Assembly: GCA_041743835.1 (NCBI GenBank)
Contig: JBGTLW010000004.1
Location: forward strand, 1 to 41,017
Origin: JBGTLW01 sp041743835
Lineage (GTDB): Bacteria; Planctomycetota; Phycisphaerae; Phycisphaerales; Phycisphaeraceae
Length of the DNA stretch: 41,017 nucleotides
Reading direction: 5' to 3'
Part shown: positions 8,454 to 17,421 of the stretch, in pieces
Position numbering within the stretch: the first letter of the stretch is position 1
Layout: the number at the start of each line of letters is the position of its first letter
Notes under the pieces: model-generated
The model's database searches: none
What the model saw: only the letters and a program-made list of their open reading frames with translations
What the model was told of the DNA's origin: nothing
Position numbers and translations under genes: made by a program

Positions 8454-10364
8454 ATGGCCCACTATCACGCCCTGCTTATCGCGCTGACCTGTGTTTTGAG
8501 TGTTTTTCCGGGGACGCTCACAGCGGGGGCGGATGGGCCGGTGCATCCCCGGCTGTTCTTCGGGGCGGATGACATCCCCGCCCTGCGGGCGAAGGTCAGA
8601 ACCGAGCCATACAAGTCAATGGCCGAGCGCCTTGCGAAGGACACGATGGAGGCGGGGACGTGGCCCGGCGAGCGATACGACGACCGGTCATACCACGTCG
8701 CGCTCCGCGCTCAGCGGGCCGCGTTCGTGTACCTGCTGACGGGGGATGAGAAGTGGGCCAAGGTCGCCCGCGAGGCCACCCAGCGCACCATCGACAACAA
8801 GCGAGAGTGGGGAAACGCAAACTTCAAGGGGCTGACGCTCTACTGGCACGCCTCACGCATCGCCTGCGCTTACGACTGGTGCTACAACTCCGCGACGTGG
8901 GACGATGCGTTCAACGACACGGTCTCCAAGGCTCTGGCGGTGCAGGGACGGATCATCATCGACAGGGGCGGGAGGGAGCAGAACACAAGCCCCGCCTCCA
9001 ATTGGCAGGGTGGCCGCTTTGCCTCCGGCGGGCTGGCGTTGCTGGCAAGCGATGAACCTGAGGATAGCGCCCGACTCAACACCGCCATACAACGCGTCGA
9101 GCGGTACCTCACCTCGAACCTCGGCGGCCAGGATTCTTCGGGATGGAACAGCGAGGGCCTAGGCTACAACTACTACCCGATGGGCAACTTCGTCGGGCCT
9201 TTCCTCATCGCGATGCAGGTGATGAAGGGCACCGACCTGCGTGAGAAGCTGCCCCAACTCGGGCGAAGCTACTGGTCGGTGTACGCGGCCTACTCCCCCA
9301 CGATGGGCGGGATCCGGCCCGACTGGGCAGATGACAACCCGGGAACCAACTTCGAGGGAACACTGGGACAGGCGTTTTACTTCGCGGATGATGCGCTTAA
9401 GCCCGGCATGGTTTACATGTACGACAGGATCGACGGCAAGGCCGGCCGCAACATCTGGGACAGCGCTCGCGGCGGGACGATCTGGTCGATCCTCTACCAC
9501 CCCGGCAACACCATCACGCCCACCGACCCGATGACTATCAAACCATGGACCGACGCCTTCACCGAAAAAGGCGGCATCGGGCTGTTTACCTTCCGCAACC
9601 GATACCACGATGAGAACGACATCATCGCCCAGTATCTGGTGAAGCAACGCGCGCCCGGGGGGCACAACGGCCCCGATGCCGGGAGCTTCCGCATCATCGG
9701 GCTGGGCGGGGCGTTCGCGGTCGGCGGCGGGCGCTACGGCCCGAGGCTCAACGGGATCGATGCGTACAAGCGGTCCATGAATACCGTGTACCCAGCCGAC
9801 CCCGAAACCGGTGCGATCCGAACCAACAACAACACCGGCAAAGCTGTGGCGGGGAAGGTGGATGCCAAGGGCTCGGGCTATGTCGTATCAAAGCACACCG
9901 CAAACAACGTGGGCACGCAGGACTTCACCCGCCGCTTCCTGGTAGACCTCTCCGGGGACAGCGGGGCCGAAGGCGTCTTTGTCATCGCGGATACATCATC
10001 GAACGGGCGATTCTGGCAGCTATGCACAGTCGAGAATCACAAGATCGAGATAACGACTGACGGGTTTGGCATCACCGCGCCCAACGGGTCCACCATGAAG
10101 GCCACGGTGTTACACCCCGGCGAAAAGCCGACGATCGCCATCGGCTCACGCATCCGGGGCAGTGGTTTCAACTCGCTCAACCGGAACAATTACGCCACAG
10201 TCCAGAGCGATGACGGCTCGTTCCTCGTTGTGCTGACGATGCAGCCCAAGGGCAAGCCGCACCCCAAGGTGACGCTTGATGCAGGCACCGCAGCAGGGGG
10301 ACAGGTCAGCATCGGGAGGCTGGCTGTGAAGTTTGATGCCGAGTCGATCGGACGGGCCGAGTGA
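8454..10364 (+). CDS. Secreted heparinase II/III-like protein (putative polysaccharide lyase)
   Basis: A 636-residue protein from ATG 8454, chosen because it opens with a signal peptide (MAHYHALLIALTCVLSVFPG) that a start further upstream would bury. The mature protein begins HPRLFFGADDIPALRAKV, the usual opening of alginate-lyase/heparinase-like alpha-toroids. An alpha-helical half follows (RAAFVYLLTGDEKWAKVA, WNSEGLGYNYYPMGNF), then a C-terminal beta-rich half with the heparinase II/III-like order. Such enzymes break uronic-acid polysaccharides by beta-elimination. The substrate is unknown. It ends the plus-strand run; a terminator candidate follows. Confidence 0.72.
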   Translation: MAHYHALLIALTCVLSVFPGTLTAGADGPVHPRLFFGADDIPALRAKVRTEPYKSMAERLAKDTMEAGTWPGERYDDRSYHVALRAQRAAFVYLLTGDEKWAKVAREATQRTIDNKREWGNANFKGLTLYWHASRIACAYDWCYNSATWDDAFNDTVSKALAVQGRIIIDRGGREQNTSPASNWQGGRFASGGLALLASDEPEDSARLNTAIQRVERYLTSNLGGQDSSGWNSEGLGYNYYPMGNFVGPFLIAMQVMKGTDLREKLPQLGRSYWSVYAAYSPTMGGIRPDWADDNPGTNFEGTLGQAFYFADDALKPGMVYMYDRIDGKAGRNIWDSARGGTIWSILYHPGNTITPTDPMTIKPWTDAFTEKGGIGLFTFRNRYHDENDIIAQYLVKQRAPGGHNGPDAGSFRIIGLGGAFAVGGGRYGPRLNGIDAYKRSMNTVYPADPETGAIRTNNNTGKAVAGKVDAKGSGYVVSKHTANNVGTQDFTRRFLVDLSGDSGAEGVFVIADTSSNGRFWQLCTVENHKIEITTDGFGITAPNGSTMKATVLHPGEKPTIAIGSRIRGSGFNSLNRNNYATVQSDDGSFLVVLTMQPKGKPHPKVTLDAGTAAGGQVSIGRLAVKFDAESIGRAE

Positions 10365-10457
10365 TCTCTCCGCGGGCGTGTTACTTCGTCGCCCCAGCGT
10401 CGCGGGCCAGATTTGACTGATCTGCCCTTGCAGGTGCCCAATGTCCGATAAACCGGC

Positions 10458-10480
10458 TTAGGGTGAACCCTTTTCTTTTT
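10458..10480 (+). terminator. Candidate rho-independent terminator of the plus-strand cluster
   Basis: AGGG-TGAA-CCCT forms a short stem with a four-base loop, followed directly by TTTTCTTTTT. The stem is only about 4-5 bp, so it is a moderate candidate, placed about 95 bases after the last gene. Confidence 0.42.
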
Positions 10481-10529
10481 AGACTGATTCAAACTGGCTA
10501 AACCCCGAAAGCGTGATAGTGTTGTGGGT

Positions 10530-11090
10530 ATGGAGCGGACGACTGGCCAACACGAACCCCCGACCGCTCATCCCAAGCTGCGACTGGTTGGCACACGCGA
10601 TGGGACCGCCGTGCCCCCCCGTCAAGCCCCCAGTAGAGGCCCGCACGCCCACCGAGGCTCCCAGACCCCTCAGCGAGCGTTATCCCCACAGCCCGCGTTA
10701 AGCGGCGGCAGCCAGGCCCCGGTCGTGGAGCAGTCGCTCGCGGCGTCAGACCCCCGCTGGGTCCTGGCGGTGCGGACCGCTGAGGCGCTCGAAGGGGCCG
10801 CACTACCCCCCGAGCGCCGGCGGAGCCTGATCCGCATGGGTAAAGTCTTCGGCCTTACCGAGTTCGACGCCAACCTCATCATCGCCGTGGTTCAGGACCA
10901 GGCCCGGCGGGGCCACCGCCCCGCTATCTGCCCGAGGATGGGCGAACCGCAACTACGCATGATCCCCGCCCCCTCCCGACAAAGCATTTTCGGCAAGACC
11001 CCGGTGCAGCGCTGGGTCACCATCAGCCTCGCGCTGGTCGTCCTCTCGGCCGCAGAACTGGTTGCCTTGTGGCTCCTGTTTCGCGCATAA
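10530..11090 (+). CDS. Uncharacterised protein with C-terminal membrane helix
   Basis: I do not recognise this gene. It encodes about 186 residues from ATG 10530. The first 70 are Pro/Ala/Arg-rich and probably disordered. Residues about 75-130 form a likely helical domain (DPRWVLAVRTAEALEGAALP and LIRMGKVFGLTEFDANLIIA). One hydrophobic helix ends the protein (WVTISLALVVLSAAELVALW). The layout suggests a tail-anchored protein with its domain in the cytoplasm. It lies alone on the plus strand between the catabolic cluster and the convergent exopolysaccharide genes. The coding call rests on the helix plus the amphipathic domain. Confidence 0.6.
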   Translation: MERTTGQHEPPTAHPKLRLVGTRDGTAVPPRQAPSRGPHAHRGSQTPQRALSPQPALSGGSQAPVVEQSLAASDPRWVLAVRTAEALEGAALPPERRRSLIRMGKVFGLTEFDANLIIAVVQDQARRGHRPAICPRMGEPQLRMIPAPSRQSIFGKTPVQRWVTISLALVVLSAAELVALWLLFRA

Positions 11091-11115
11091 AAAAACCCGC
11101 GCAACCTGCACGGGT
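11089..11115 (-). terminator. Rho-independent terminator of the exopolysaccharide operon end
   Basis: Read on the minus strand, a hairpin (11115-11095) with an ACCCG/CGGGT stem extended by two pairs after one mismatch, loop of five, is followed by a run of seven T (11095-11089). It lies about 35 bases past the stop of the sugar transferase gene and overlaps the end of the convergent gene. Confidence 0.65.
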
Positions 11116-11149
11116 ATCTCCAACATTCAATATTCAGATATCCAACGGG

Positions 11150-12601
11150 CTACGCCTCGGTGGCAGGCGCTACCGGGGCATAGTTCTTGGGTTTGGGTTT
11201 AATCCCCATGAACATGCCGATGGTCCCCGCGATGATGCGCAGGTCCATCCGCCACGAGAGTTTCTCGACATACGTGATGTCGTAACGGATCCACTCCTGG
11301 AAGTCTTTGCCCGCCTCACGCGAGCGATAGACCTGCCACAGCCCCGTGATGCCGGGGCGGACCGACAGGCGTGCCTCGCGCCAAGGCGGGCAGTACTGGT
11401 TCTCGGCGTGCGGGCTTGGGCGGGGACCCACGATGGACATATGGCCGACCAGCACATTGATGAACTGCGGTAGCTCATCCAGATTCGTCTTGCGGAGGAA
11501 GTTGCCCACGCGGGTGATGCGGGGGTCGTTGGCGATGTAGAACTGCGGCCCATCGACCTGGTTCTCCTGCGCAAGCTTCTGCTTGACCTCCTCCGCGTTG
11601 CGCCGCATGGTGCGGAACTTGAGGCAGGGGAACTCTCGCCCGCCGCGCGACTCGCGCCGGTGGCCAAAGAAGAAAGGCCGGCCATCCTCCAGGTAGATCG
11701 CCGCTAGGATGACGGGATACAACGGCAGCGTCACCAGGAGGGCAAATAGGGCAAATGCGATATCAAAGCCGCGTTTAGTCGCCCGCTGGAACGATGTCAG
11801 GTTCTTGGGTCGGATGGGGCCCGAAAGCACCTCGGTGTGTTCGATCATGCCCCACTTGAGTTCTTCCGCATCGGGACGCTGCTCGGGCTCGTCCCAGAGC
11901 ACGGCCGGGCCCACCACCGACCCCACACCCTCTAAATCGCGCCCAGCCCCGACCCAGACCGAGCCGACGAACCGGGTGCCATTGGTATCAAGGTCACGGT
12001 CGGTCCATGCCCGATCACCCAGCCGACGTGCGCGGGCGATGGTGGCGTCTGGCCGCTTCCAGATCGACACCAGCTCGCGGATGAAAGCGGCGACCTCTTC
12101 ACCCTCGGAGTTGTCGTAGGCTGAGCCCTCGACAGAGAGTGTGGTGCGCATGTTGGGCGTGATAGTGCGTCGCAGTTGCCGCCAGCCCTCTCGGGCTGTG
12201 GTCGCGCGTTGCCACATCTCCGCGATGTCCCGCCGGGGCGTCAGCGCGACGCGGGCCAGCCGCCAGTCCGCACTGCCATACACCCGCTCGAAGCGGATGA
12301 ACCGGTCCTGGTCGTCGGCGATGATGCGCTCGTGATAGCCCTGCTCCCGCGTGTTGTGCAGCCGGACAAACAGCACCTTCGGCTTGAGCCAGGAGAGCGT
12401 TTCGACCAGTTGCCCCAGTCGAAAGATCGAGAAGCTGTGCGGGTCGGTGAGCAGGAACAGCTCGGCCTCGTTGGATAGGTCCCCTGCCTCGCCCTGCCGA
12501 ACCACCTGCACGCCACGGGCGGCCCAGAAGCGGTCGTGGACCTCTACCGGGCTCAGGCCCCAGATCGTGTGGGGGGTGGGTTGATTGGCAAGCTGTATCA
12601 T
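11150..12601 (-). CDS. Polyprenyl-phosphate sugar (phosphosugar) transferase
   Basis: Likely starts repeat-unit synthesis by moving a sugar phosphate onto undecaprenyl phosphate at the inner membrane. About 483 residues from ATG 12601. The C-terminal 220 residues are a typical bacterial sugar transferase domain: FQRATKRGFDIAFALFALLV (membrane helix), GREFPCLKFRTMRRNAEEV, the catalytic region DPRITRVGNFLRKTNLDELP (Asp-Glu pair), IVGPRPSPH and RPGITGLWQV. The N-terminal half lacks the usual four membrane helices of WbaP-type enzymes and looks soluble, with LFLLTDPHSFSIFRLG and FVRLHNTREQGYHERIIADD, so the soluble part may be regulatory. Last gene of the minus-strand run; 92 bases separate it from the Wzc-like gene. 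No clear Shine-Dalgarno site. Confidence 0.88.
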   Translation of the reverse strand: MIQLANQPTPHTIWGLSPVEVHDRFWAARGVQVVRQGEAGDLSNEAELFLLTDPHSFSIFRLGQLVETLSWLKPKVLFVRLHNTREQGYHERIIADDQDRFIRFERVYGSADWRLARVALTPRRDIAEMWQRATTAREGWRQLRRTITPNMRTTLSVEGSAYDNSEGEEVAAFIRELVSIWKRPDATIARARRLGDRAWTDRDLDTNGTRFVGSVWVGAGRDLEGVGSVVGPAVLWDEPEQRPDAEELKWGMIEHTEVLSGPIRPKNLTSFQRATKRGFDIAFALFALLVTLPLYPVILAAIYLEDGRPFFFGHRRESRGGREFPCLKFRTMRRNAEEVKQKLAQENQVDGPQFYIANDPRITRVGNFLRKTNLDELPQFINVLVGHMSIVGPRPSPHAENQYCPPWREARLSVRPGITGLWQVYRSREAGKDFQEWIRYDITYVEKLSWRMDLRIIAGTIGMFMGIKPKPKNYAPVAPATEA

Positions 12602-12693
12602 CGCAGGCACCGGTCGCGTCGTCCAAACCTCTACATCTCAACCGGAGCATTGTACCGCGTCGCTCACCGATCTTGCCAGCAATGATACGGCTG

Positions 12694-14937
12694 TTAAGCG
12701 GCTCCGCTGGCACGCTCGATGTGGCCACCGGCTTCGGTGGGGCCACCAAACGACGCCACCGCCGAGCCCAGGGGGCCAAAGCGTGCTGCGTTGAACGCAT
12801 CGGAGGCGGGTTGCGGCCGACTGCCGGGGACGCTGCGGCTCTGGGAAACAAAGCTCCCGTAAGACGAGTGGACCAGGTCCTGTTCCAAGGCGTGGTTGAA
12901 AACCAGCCCCGCGACGTTCGCGCCCAAAGCGCGGATATGCTCGACCGATCGTGACACAGCCGCCTTCTGGTCGCCACGGGAGATCACCATGACCACCCCA
13001 TCGACCTCGGGCGCAGCCATGGACGCTTCGAGCGACCCAAGCACGGGTCCGGTGTCGATGATGACAAAGTCGTAGCGCTCGCGTGCCGCTGCGATCAGCG
13101 TGCGGAGGGCGCGGGGCGAGAGCAGGCCGGCGGAGTGCGGGTTGGCGTTGCCCAGGGGCAGCACATCAACCGACTTGTTCCCGACCTGCATGACGCACTT
13201 GTCCAGGGGTTGACCGGCGCACGCGTCAAGCAAGCCCTTGGGTTCGTGTGCCGAGCCCAGCAGCCGTCGCGTCAGCCCGCCGCCGACGACATCGCAGTCA
13301 ACCAACAGTACCTTCGAGCCACTGGTGGCAAACGACAACCCTAGCGCCACGGTCAGGCTGCTCTTGCCACTACCTGCCGTTGCGCTGGTGATGGAGACCA
13401 CCCGGCAGCGGTTCTCGTAGCCCAGTTGGAGCATCGTGCGGATGTGGTGGACAGCGTTGGCGGCCATCTCGCCCTGCTCCGCATCAAACATGTCTTCCGG
13501 CAGCGTGGGCAGCATGCCCAGCAGCCGGGTGTTGGGGACGCCCATCTGCGCGTCAGACACGCTGCGGAGGTTGCGATCCATCAGGCCGACAAACACGACC
13601 AGCATCACACCCGTGGCCCCGCCGCCGATCCCACCCATGACCGCCCGCTTGATGCGGCGACCGAAGTTGTAGGGCTCGGGGGAGCCGGAGGCCTTGGTCA
13701 TGACCTCGATCCGGCCGCTGATGGGCCGATTGCTGACCAGCCCCTCGATCCGAGCCTGCGTCGTGGCCAGCTCCTGCTCCTTGCTGGCGATTTCGTCCGA
13801 CGTGCTTCGGATGCGATTGACCAGCAGGCTCATGCTCGCGGTCTCGGCCTGAAGTGTGTCGTAGGTGCTTGCAAGCTGATTGATCCTGGCGCGCAGGGTG
13901 TCAACCTCCTGTTGGCCAGCCGACGTACCTGTGACCTGGCTTTCGCCAAAGCCGGCGCGGTACTCCTCGGCATAGACCTCGATCCGCCGCCACAAGCCAT
14001 CCAGCCCCTCAAGGCTCCGCCTCATGCTCGGCTGATTGTCGCCGATGCCGATCGAGCGGTTGTAGTCGATCTGCGCCTGAAGCGCCTCGTGCTGCATCAC
14101 CATGTCCCGCATCCGACGGTCGCGGGCCATGATGTCCGGGATGGTCAGGTCGGCCGGGTCTTTCCCGGTTTCCGGCTGAAGCAGTTGCAGTTGCAGCCGG
14201 GCATCGCTGAGCATCCGGCTGATGCGGTCGCGTTCGCCCATCTTCGCCTGGAAGTGGATCACCATTTCGCCGGGCAGGTTGTCGCCCGCGATGGCGTCAC
14301 GGCTGGCGTTGAGCTGCCTGATCTCGTTCTCAAGCTTGCGCTTGCGGTCATACAGGCTGGTGATCAGCTCGCCTTCCTGCCTGTGCTGGCGCTCTTCAAA
14401 CACTTTCACAAACCCCTCGACCATCGCATCCACCGAGGCACGCGCGAGTTCGATGGTCTCGTGTTCGCTGCTGACCTGGAAGATGTAGCTCTTGGGAGCA
14501 CGCACCGCTTCAAGCCGGCCCCCAAAACGCGGCCGCTCCTCGTAGCCCGCGATCGCGTCCTGCCAAACCGGTGTGTCGGCGGCTACGCCCTGCACAACAG
14601 GGCTCCTGAGCAGGGCCAACTGCACATCCAAGTAATTGTCGAAACGCGGGGGCTCGCTATCGAATGATGTGCGCTGTACGACCGTGGGCACCTCGGGCTG
14701 GATCTGGAACTGCGACCGGGCCATGTACAGTTCCTTCTCGCTGAAGAAACCGCCCAGCACACCCGCCACGCCAAGCACCACCGCGAGGATCACTGCCCAG
14801 TGCCAACGGCCCCGCAGGGTCGCCATGATGCGCTCGCGGCGACGACGCGCGTCGTCCTCCGGCAGCGCAACCGCACTGTACGCAGGATCATCCGTGTACT
14901 GACGGAAAGGTGACGGCATGTTGTCCTGATCGCTCAT
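12694..14937 (-). CDS. Wzc-like chain-length determinant / P-loop ATPase (polysaccharide copolymerase)
   Basis: About 747 residues from ATG 14937, with GGGGAG a few bases upstream. An N-terminal helix (WHWAVILAVVLGVAGVLGGF, about residues 45-65) is followed by a large periplasmic region rich in coiled coil and a second helix (AVMGGIGGGATGVMLVVFVG). The cytoplasmic ATPase shows Walker A TSATAGSGKSSLT (Lys525) and Walker A' VLLVDCDV. It controls polymer length together with the export machinery. The C-terminal tail, about 65 residues after the ATPase core, has a single Tyr rather than the Tyr cluster of classic BY-kinases, so autophosphorylation may be missing. It lies between the exosortase-like gene and the sugar transferase. 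Confidence 0.9.
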   Translation of the reverse strand: MSDQDNMPSPFRQYTDDPAYSAVALPEDDARRRRERIMATLRGRWHWAVILAVVLGVAGVLGGFFSEKELYMARSQFQIQPEVPTVVQRTSFDSEPPRFDNYLDVQLALLRSPVVQGVAADTPVWQDAIAGYEERPRFGGRLEAVRAPKSYIFQVSSEHETIELARASVDAMVEGFVKVFEERQHRQEGELITSLYDRKRKLENEIRQLNASRDAIAGDNLPGEMVIHFQAKMGERDRISRMLSDARLQLQLLQPETGKDPADLTIPDIMARDRRMRDMVMQHEALQAQIDYNRSIGIGDNQPSMRRSLEGLDGLWRRIEVYAEEYRAGFGESQVTGTSAGQQEVDTLRARINQLASTYDTLQAETASMSLLVNRIRSTSDEIASKEQELATTQARIEGLVSNRPISGRIEVMTKASGSPEPYNFGRRIKRAVMGGIGGGATGVMLVVFVGLMDRNLRSVSDAQMGVPNTRLLGMLPTLPEDMFDAEQGEMAANAVHHIRTMLQLGYENRCRVVSITSATAGSGKSSLTVALGLSFATSGSKVLLVDCDVVGGGLTRRLLGSAHEPKGLLDACAGQPLDKCVMQVGNKSVDVLPLGNANPHSAGLLSPRALRTLIAAARERYDFVIIDTGPVLGSLEASMAAPEVDGVVMVISRGDQKAAVSRSVEHIRALGANVAGLVFNHALEQDLVHSSYGSFVSQSRSVPGSRPQPASDAFNAARFGPLGSAVASFGGPTEAGGHIERASGAA

Positions 14938-15248
14938 CAAAATCTCCCCTGACCTTGGCCGAAACATGATCGGCCTCTCTTGGCGGCATCCAAATGGAAG
15001 CCCGCAGTGCTAACTTGATTTACGCTTGCAAAGGTGACGCGGTTCCGTACAGCGACACCAACCTCACATACTTCCAAACCCCGGCGGCGGCGGCCGCTTG
15101 GGCACGACAAACACGTTCCACTACCCCCCTCTCATCGGCACAACCCTTAGACAGGTTAACACCCCCGGCCCGGCTTAGCGCACCGGCCAAATATCTGGAC
15201 CGATAAGCCTGATTCTGCCCCGCACTCCCTACTCGCCAGTTGCGGCGG
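14938..15248. other. Intergenic region upstream of the Wzc-like gene
   Basis: About 311 bases without a gene, GC-rich. I see a 6-bp stem (GGCCGA/TCGGCC, loop of 7) at 14957-14975 just upstream of the Shine-Dalgarno site of the Wzc-like gene, and an imperfect stem near 15182-15200 (CGGCCA/TGGACCG). I find no convincing promoter, terminator or small ORF. Confidence 0.4.
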
Positions 15249-16199
15249 CTAAAGATCATAGGCAAGGGTGTAGGCCCGTACCGGAACCGACGCCCACGCC
15301 AACGCCCGGATGACCGCAGTCAGCAGCAAAAACGCGACAATCAGCATCAACCACGCCCCGACCTCATGCACGATGTCGGCTTGGGCCAACAGCAGGGGGT
15401 TGCCATAAACCCAGTACGTCGCGATCAGGCCCGCCGCCCCGCAGACGATCGCCGAAACCGGACTCAGCATCAGGATGATCACACGCACCGACGGCCGCAG
15501 TGGCGACCCGAACACGAAAGCCCACGACACCAGAAACAGGTCAAAGACCATCGGCAGGCCGTGATAAGCGTCATGACGGACCAGCGATTCGCCCTTAATC
15601 AGCAGCATCGGCGGCTGGCGTGCGACATCGGGCGGCTGGACGTGGACATCCATCCCGATTGAATCGTAGATCGTCGCCGTCAGCTCGATCGTCGCGGCTT
15701 TGACGGGCAACTCGATCTCGTCACAGACCAGCCGCGGGATGGGCACCAGGAACATCAGCACGATGATCGCGGGCAGATAGCGACGGATCACGCCGACGCC
15801 CAGAGGCGTCAACGCGCACCCAATCGTGATGAGGACCGCGCCCGCGTGCCAGGCCATGTCGATGAACGGGGAGACTTCCGGGTCTCCGTACAGCCGCTGC
15901 GATTCAGCGTGGGATGACAGCGTGAACGCGATCCCCCCGACAAGGATCAGCACCAGCCCATACCAGTGGCCGTGGGTATTGCAGTAGAGGATCCGTCGGC
16001 GGCGGACCCAGATCAGCCACACCGCGATTGCCGGAACAAGCAGGATGTGGCGGCTCTTCCCCTCGGGATCAAGCGCAGCCGCGTAGATCTCACGCCAGGC
16101 CGGGAATGTCATCCACACCGCAAAAAGCATCATCACGGCGGCACCGATGAAGTGCCAGACCGTCCACCCATTTCGCTGCATGCGGCGTGGAAGATTCAA
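15249..16199 (-). CDS. Exosortase-family membrane protein lacking the catalytic Cys and Arg
   Basis: A 316-residue protein with about eight membrane helices. Its layout matches the EpsH exosortase family, which cuts PEP-CTERM proteins during surface transfer. The family's Cys-Ser-Gly-Leu motif is replaced by DAYHGLPM, placing Tyr212 where the Cys should be. The later Pro...Asn..Arg helix reads SPVSAIVCGAAGLIATYW, with no Arg at the expected place. The His motif HEVGAWLML (His278) is kept. The position within an exopolysaccharide locus, next to Wzc and a sugar transferase, is typical of exosortase loci. The start is TTG 16199, after GAGGT; ATG 16181 is an alternative. It may be a non-catalytic or chemically different family member. 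Confidence 0.75.
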   Translation of the reverse strand: MNLPRRMQRNGWTVWHFIGAAVMMLFAVWMTFPAWREIYAAALDPEGKSRHILLVPAIAVWLIWVRRRRILYCNTHGHWYGLVLILVGGIAFTLSSHAESQRLYGDPEVSPFIDMAWHAGAVLITIGCALTPLGVGVIRRYLPAIIVLMFLVPIPRLVCDEIELPVKAATIELTATIYDSIGMDVHVQPPDVARQPPMLLIKGESLVRHDAYHGLPMVFDLFLVSWAFVFGSPLRPSVRVIILMLSPVSAIVCGAAGLIATYWVYGNPLLLAQADIVHEVGAWLMLIVAFLLLTAVIRALAWASVPVRAYTLAYDL

Positions 16200-16260
16200 C
16201 CGTGGACCTCATCTCTCTGCGCGGGCGTCGTGGCGTCATGCTAAGGAAGGCACAACCACA

Positions 16261-17232
16261 TCATACGCTCAGTTCAAGGCCCCGAAGCCCGCTTTCTACG
16301 ACCTGATCCACCGCCTCCTGCCCCCGGCCAACCACCGCCCCGGGGCATATTACACTCCGGACCAGCACCGCACCGGACTCGACCCGGGCACCGTTGAGCA
16401 CCACCGAGTCGTGGACAATCGCGCGTTCATCAACCTGGCACCCCGCTTCGATGATCCCGAACGTCGGCCGCCAAACTTCCTCCAGCCCTGTGTCCAGCCC
16501 GATCACCCCGGCCTGCAACCGATGGAGTTCCCGCAGTGTCTGGATGTAGCTGCTGCGGGTCCGCACCGAGCCCGTGGTGGGCCGATCGTAACGCACGACC
16601 CGGACATCGTGACGCTTGGCGATCTGGGGCAAGGCCTGCTCGTTGAGATCGACGAACCCGACGCCATTGATCCGCCGCAGGCACCCACAGCGGATGAGCA
16701 TCAACCCCGCTGGCGAGCCATCCGCGCAGCAGACCATCGTGAAATCGGCACAGCTACGGACCATGACATCCGACTGCTCAGCCAACGGCACAAACAACAA
16801 CTGGGACGCGTGACCCACCAGCAGGAACTCATCGTCCTCGTAGCCCTTGGCAAGGTCGTGGAGCAGCCCGCCGGTGCCACGGTACTCCGAGGGGTCCTGC
16901 TCGATGCTCAGCGCGATCGGCTCGATCTGCCGGGCCGATGCCTTGAGGTTGGTCATGCGGTCAACCATGACCCGAACCGTCAGGCGTTCGAGGCTGTGGG
17001 CCCGGGTGAGCTGAACCAGTTGATCCAGCCATGCGTCGAAAACGGTGCGCTTGCTGGCGACGGGCAACTCAAGGCCCGACCGCCCCGAGGCCTTGCGCAG
17101 CTTGCTGGGCCGAACCGAGCCAGCCAGCAACACCACCGCCCCCAGCTTGGGCCAACGCGACACGCCCGCCCCGCCCGGGTCGGCGACCAACGAAGGCTCT
17201 ATGCGTCGAGATGGTGTTCCTTGGATGATCAA
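16261..17232 (-). CDS. Degenerate nucleotidyltransferase-like protein with left-handed beta-helix
   Basis: About 323 residues. It resembles NDP-sugar pyrophosphorylases in plan but not in key residues: the signature GGxGTRLxPLT is replaced by VVLLAGSVRPSKLRKASGRS, so normal nucleotide binding is doubtful. The centre has a Rossmann-like alternation (EFLLVGHASQLLFVPL, GVGFVDLNEQALPQIAK). The C-terminus has hexapeptide-like strands (GCQVDERAIVHDSVVLNGAR, SGAVLVRSVICPGAVVGRG). The start is TTG 17232, with AGGGA upstream. It lies 61 bases before the exosortase-like gene, and both belong to the same minus-strand group. It could be a regulatory or scaffold relative of the sugar nucleotidyltransferases. 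Function unknown. Confidence 0.6.
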   Translation of the reverse strand: MIIQGTPSRRIEPSLVADPGGAGVSRWPKLGAVVLLAGSVRPSKLRKASGRSGLELPVASKRTVFDAWLDQLVQLTRAHSLERLTVRVMVDRMTNLKASARQIEPIALSIEQDPSEYRGTGGLLHDLAKGYEDDEFLLVGHASQLLFVPLAEQSDVMVRSCADFTMVCCADGSPAGLMLIRCGCLRRINGVGFVDLNEQALPQIAKRHDVRVVRYDRPTTGSVRTRSSYIQTLRELHRLQAGVIGLDTGLEEVWRPTFGIIEAGCQVDERAIVHDSVVLNGARVESGAVLVRSVICPGAVVGRGQEAVDQVVESGLRGLELSV

Positions 17233-17256
17233 AAAGGTCCCTTAATCTTTATCCAG

Positions 17257-17278
17257 GCGCAGCCGTGTCGGGCTGCGC
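17257..17278. repeat. Inverted repeat, 8-bp perfect stem
   Basis: GCGCAGCC, six-base loop GTGTCG, GGCTGCGC. It lies in the leader of the nucleotidyltransferase-like gene, with no T-run on either side, so it is a leader hairpin or a binding site rather than a terminator. Confidence 0.45.
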
Positions 17279-17421
17279 ATCATTCTTCATCGGTCCGAGC
17301 ATACGCACACCTCGATAAACCACGACCGTCACGGGTCAAGGGTTCAGCGGGCGTTGCCGTGGCCATATCGGGGAGTGTCTTTCTCCACATCCCTTGTCGC
17401 CAGATCGGACCTACCACGAGC

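Noticed and set aside
13426..14667. 413-codon plus-strand open frame opposite the Wzc-like gene
   Set aside because: Low-complexity His/Arg/Asp-rich product, wholly antisense to a gene with clear Walker motifs.
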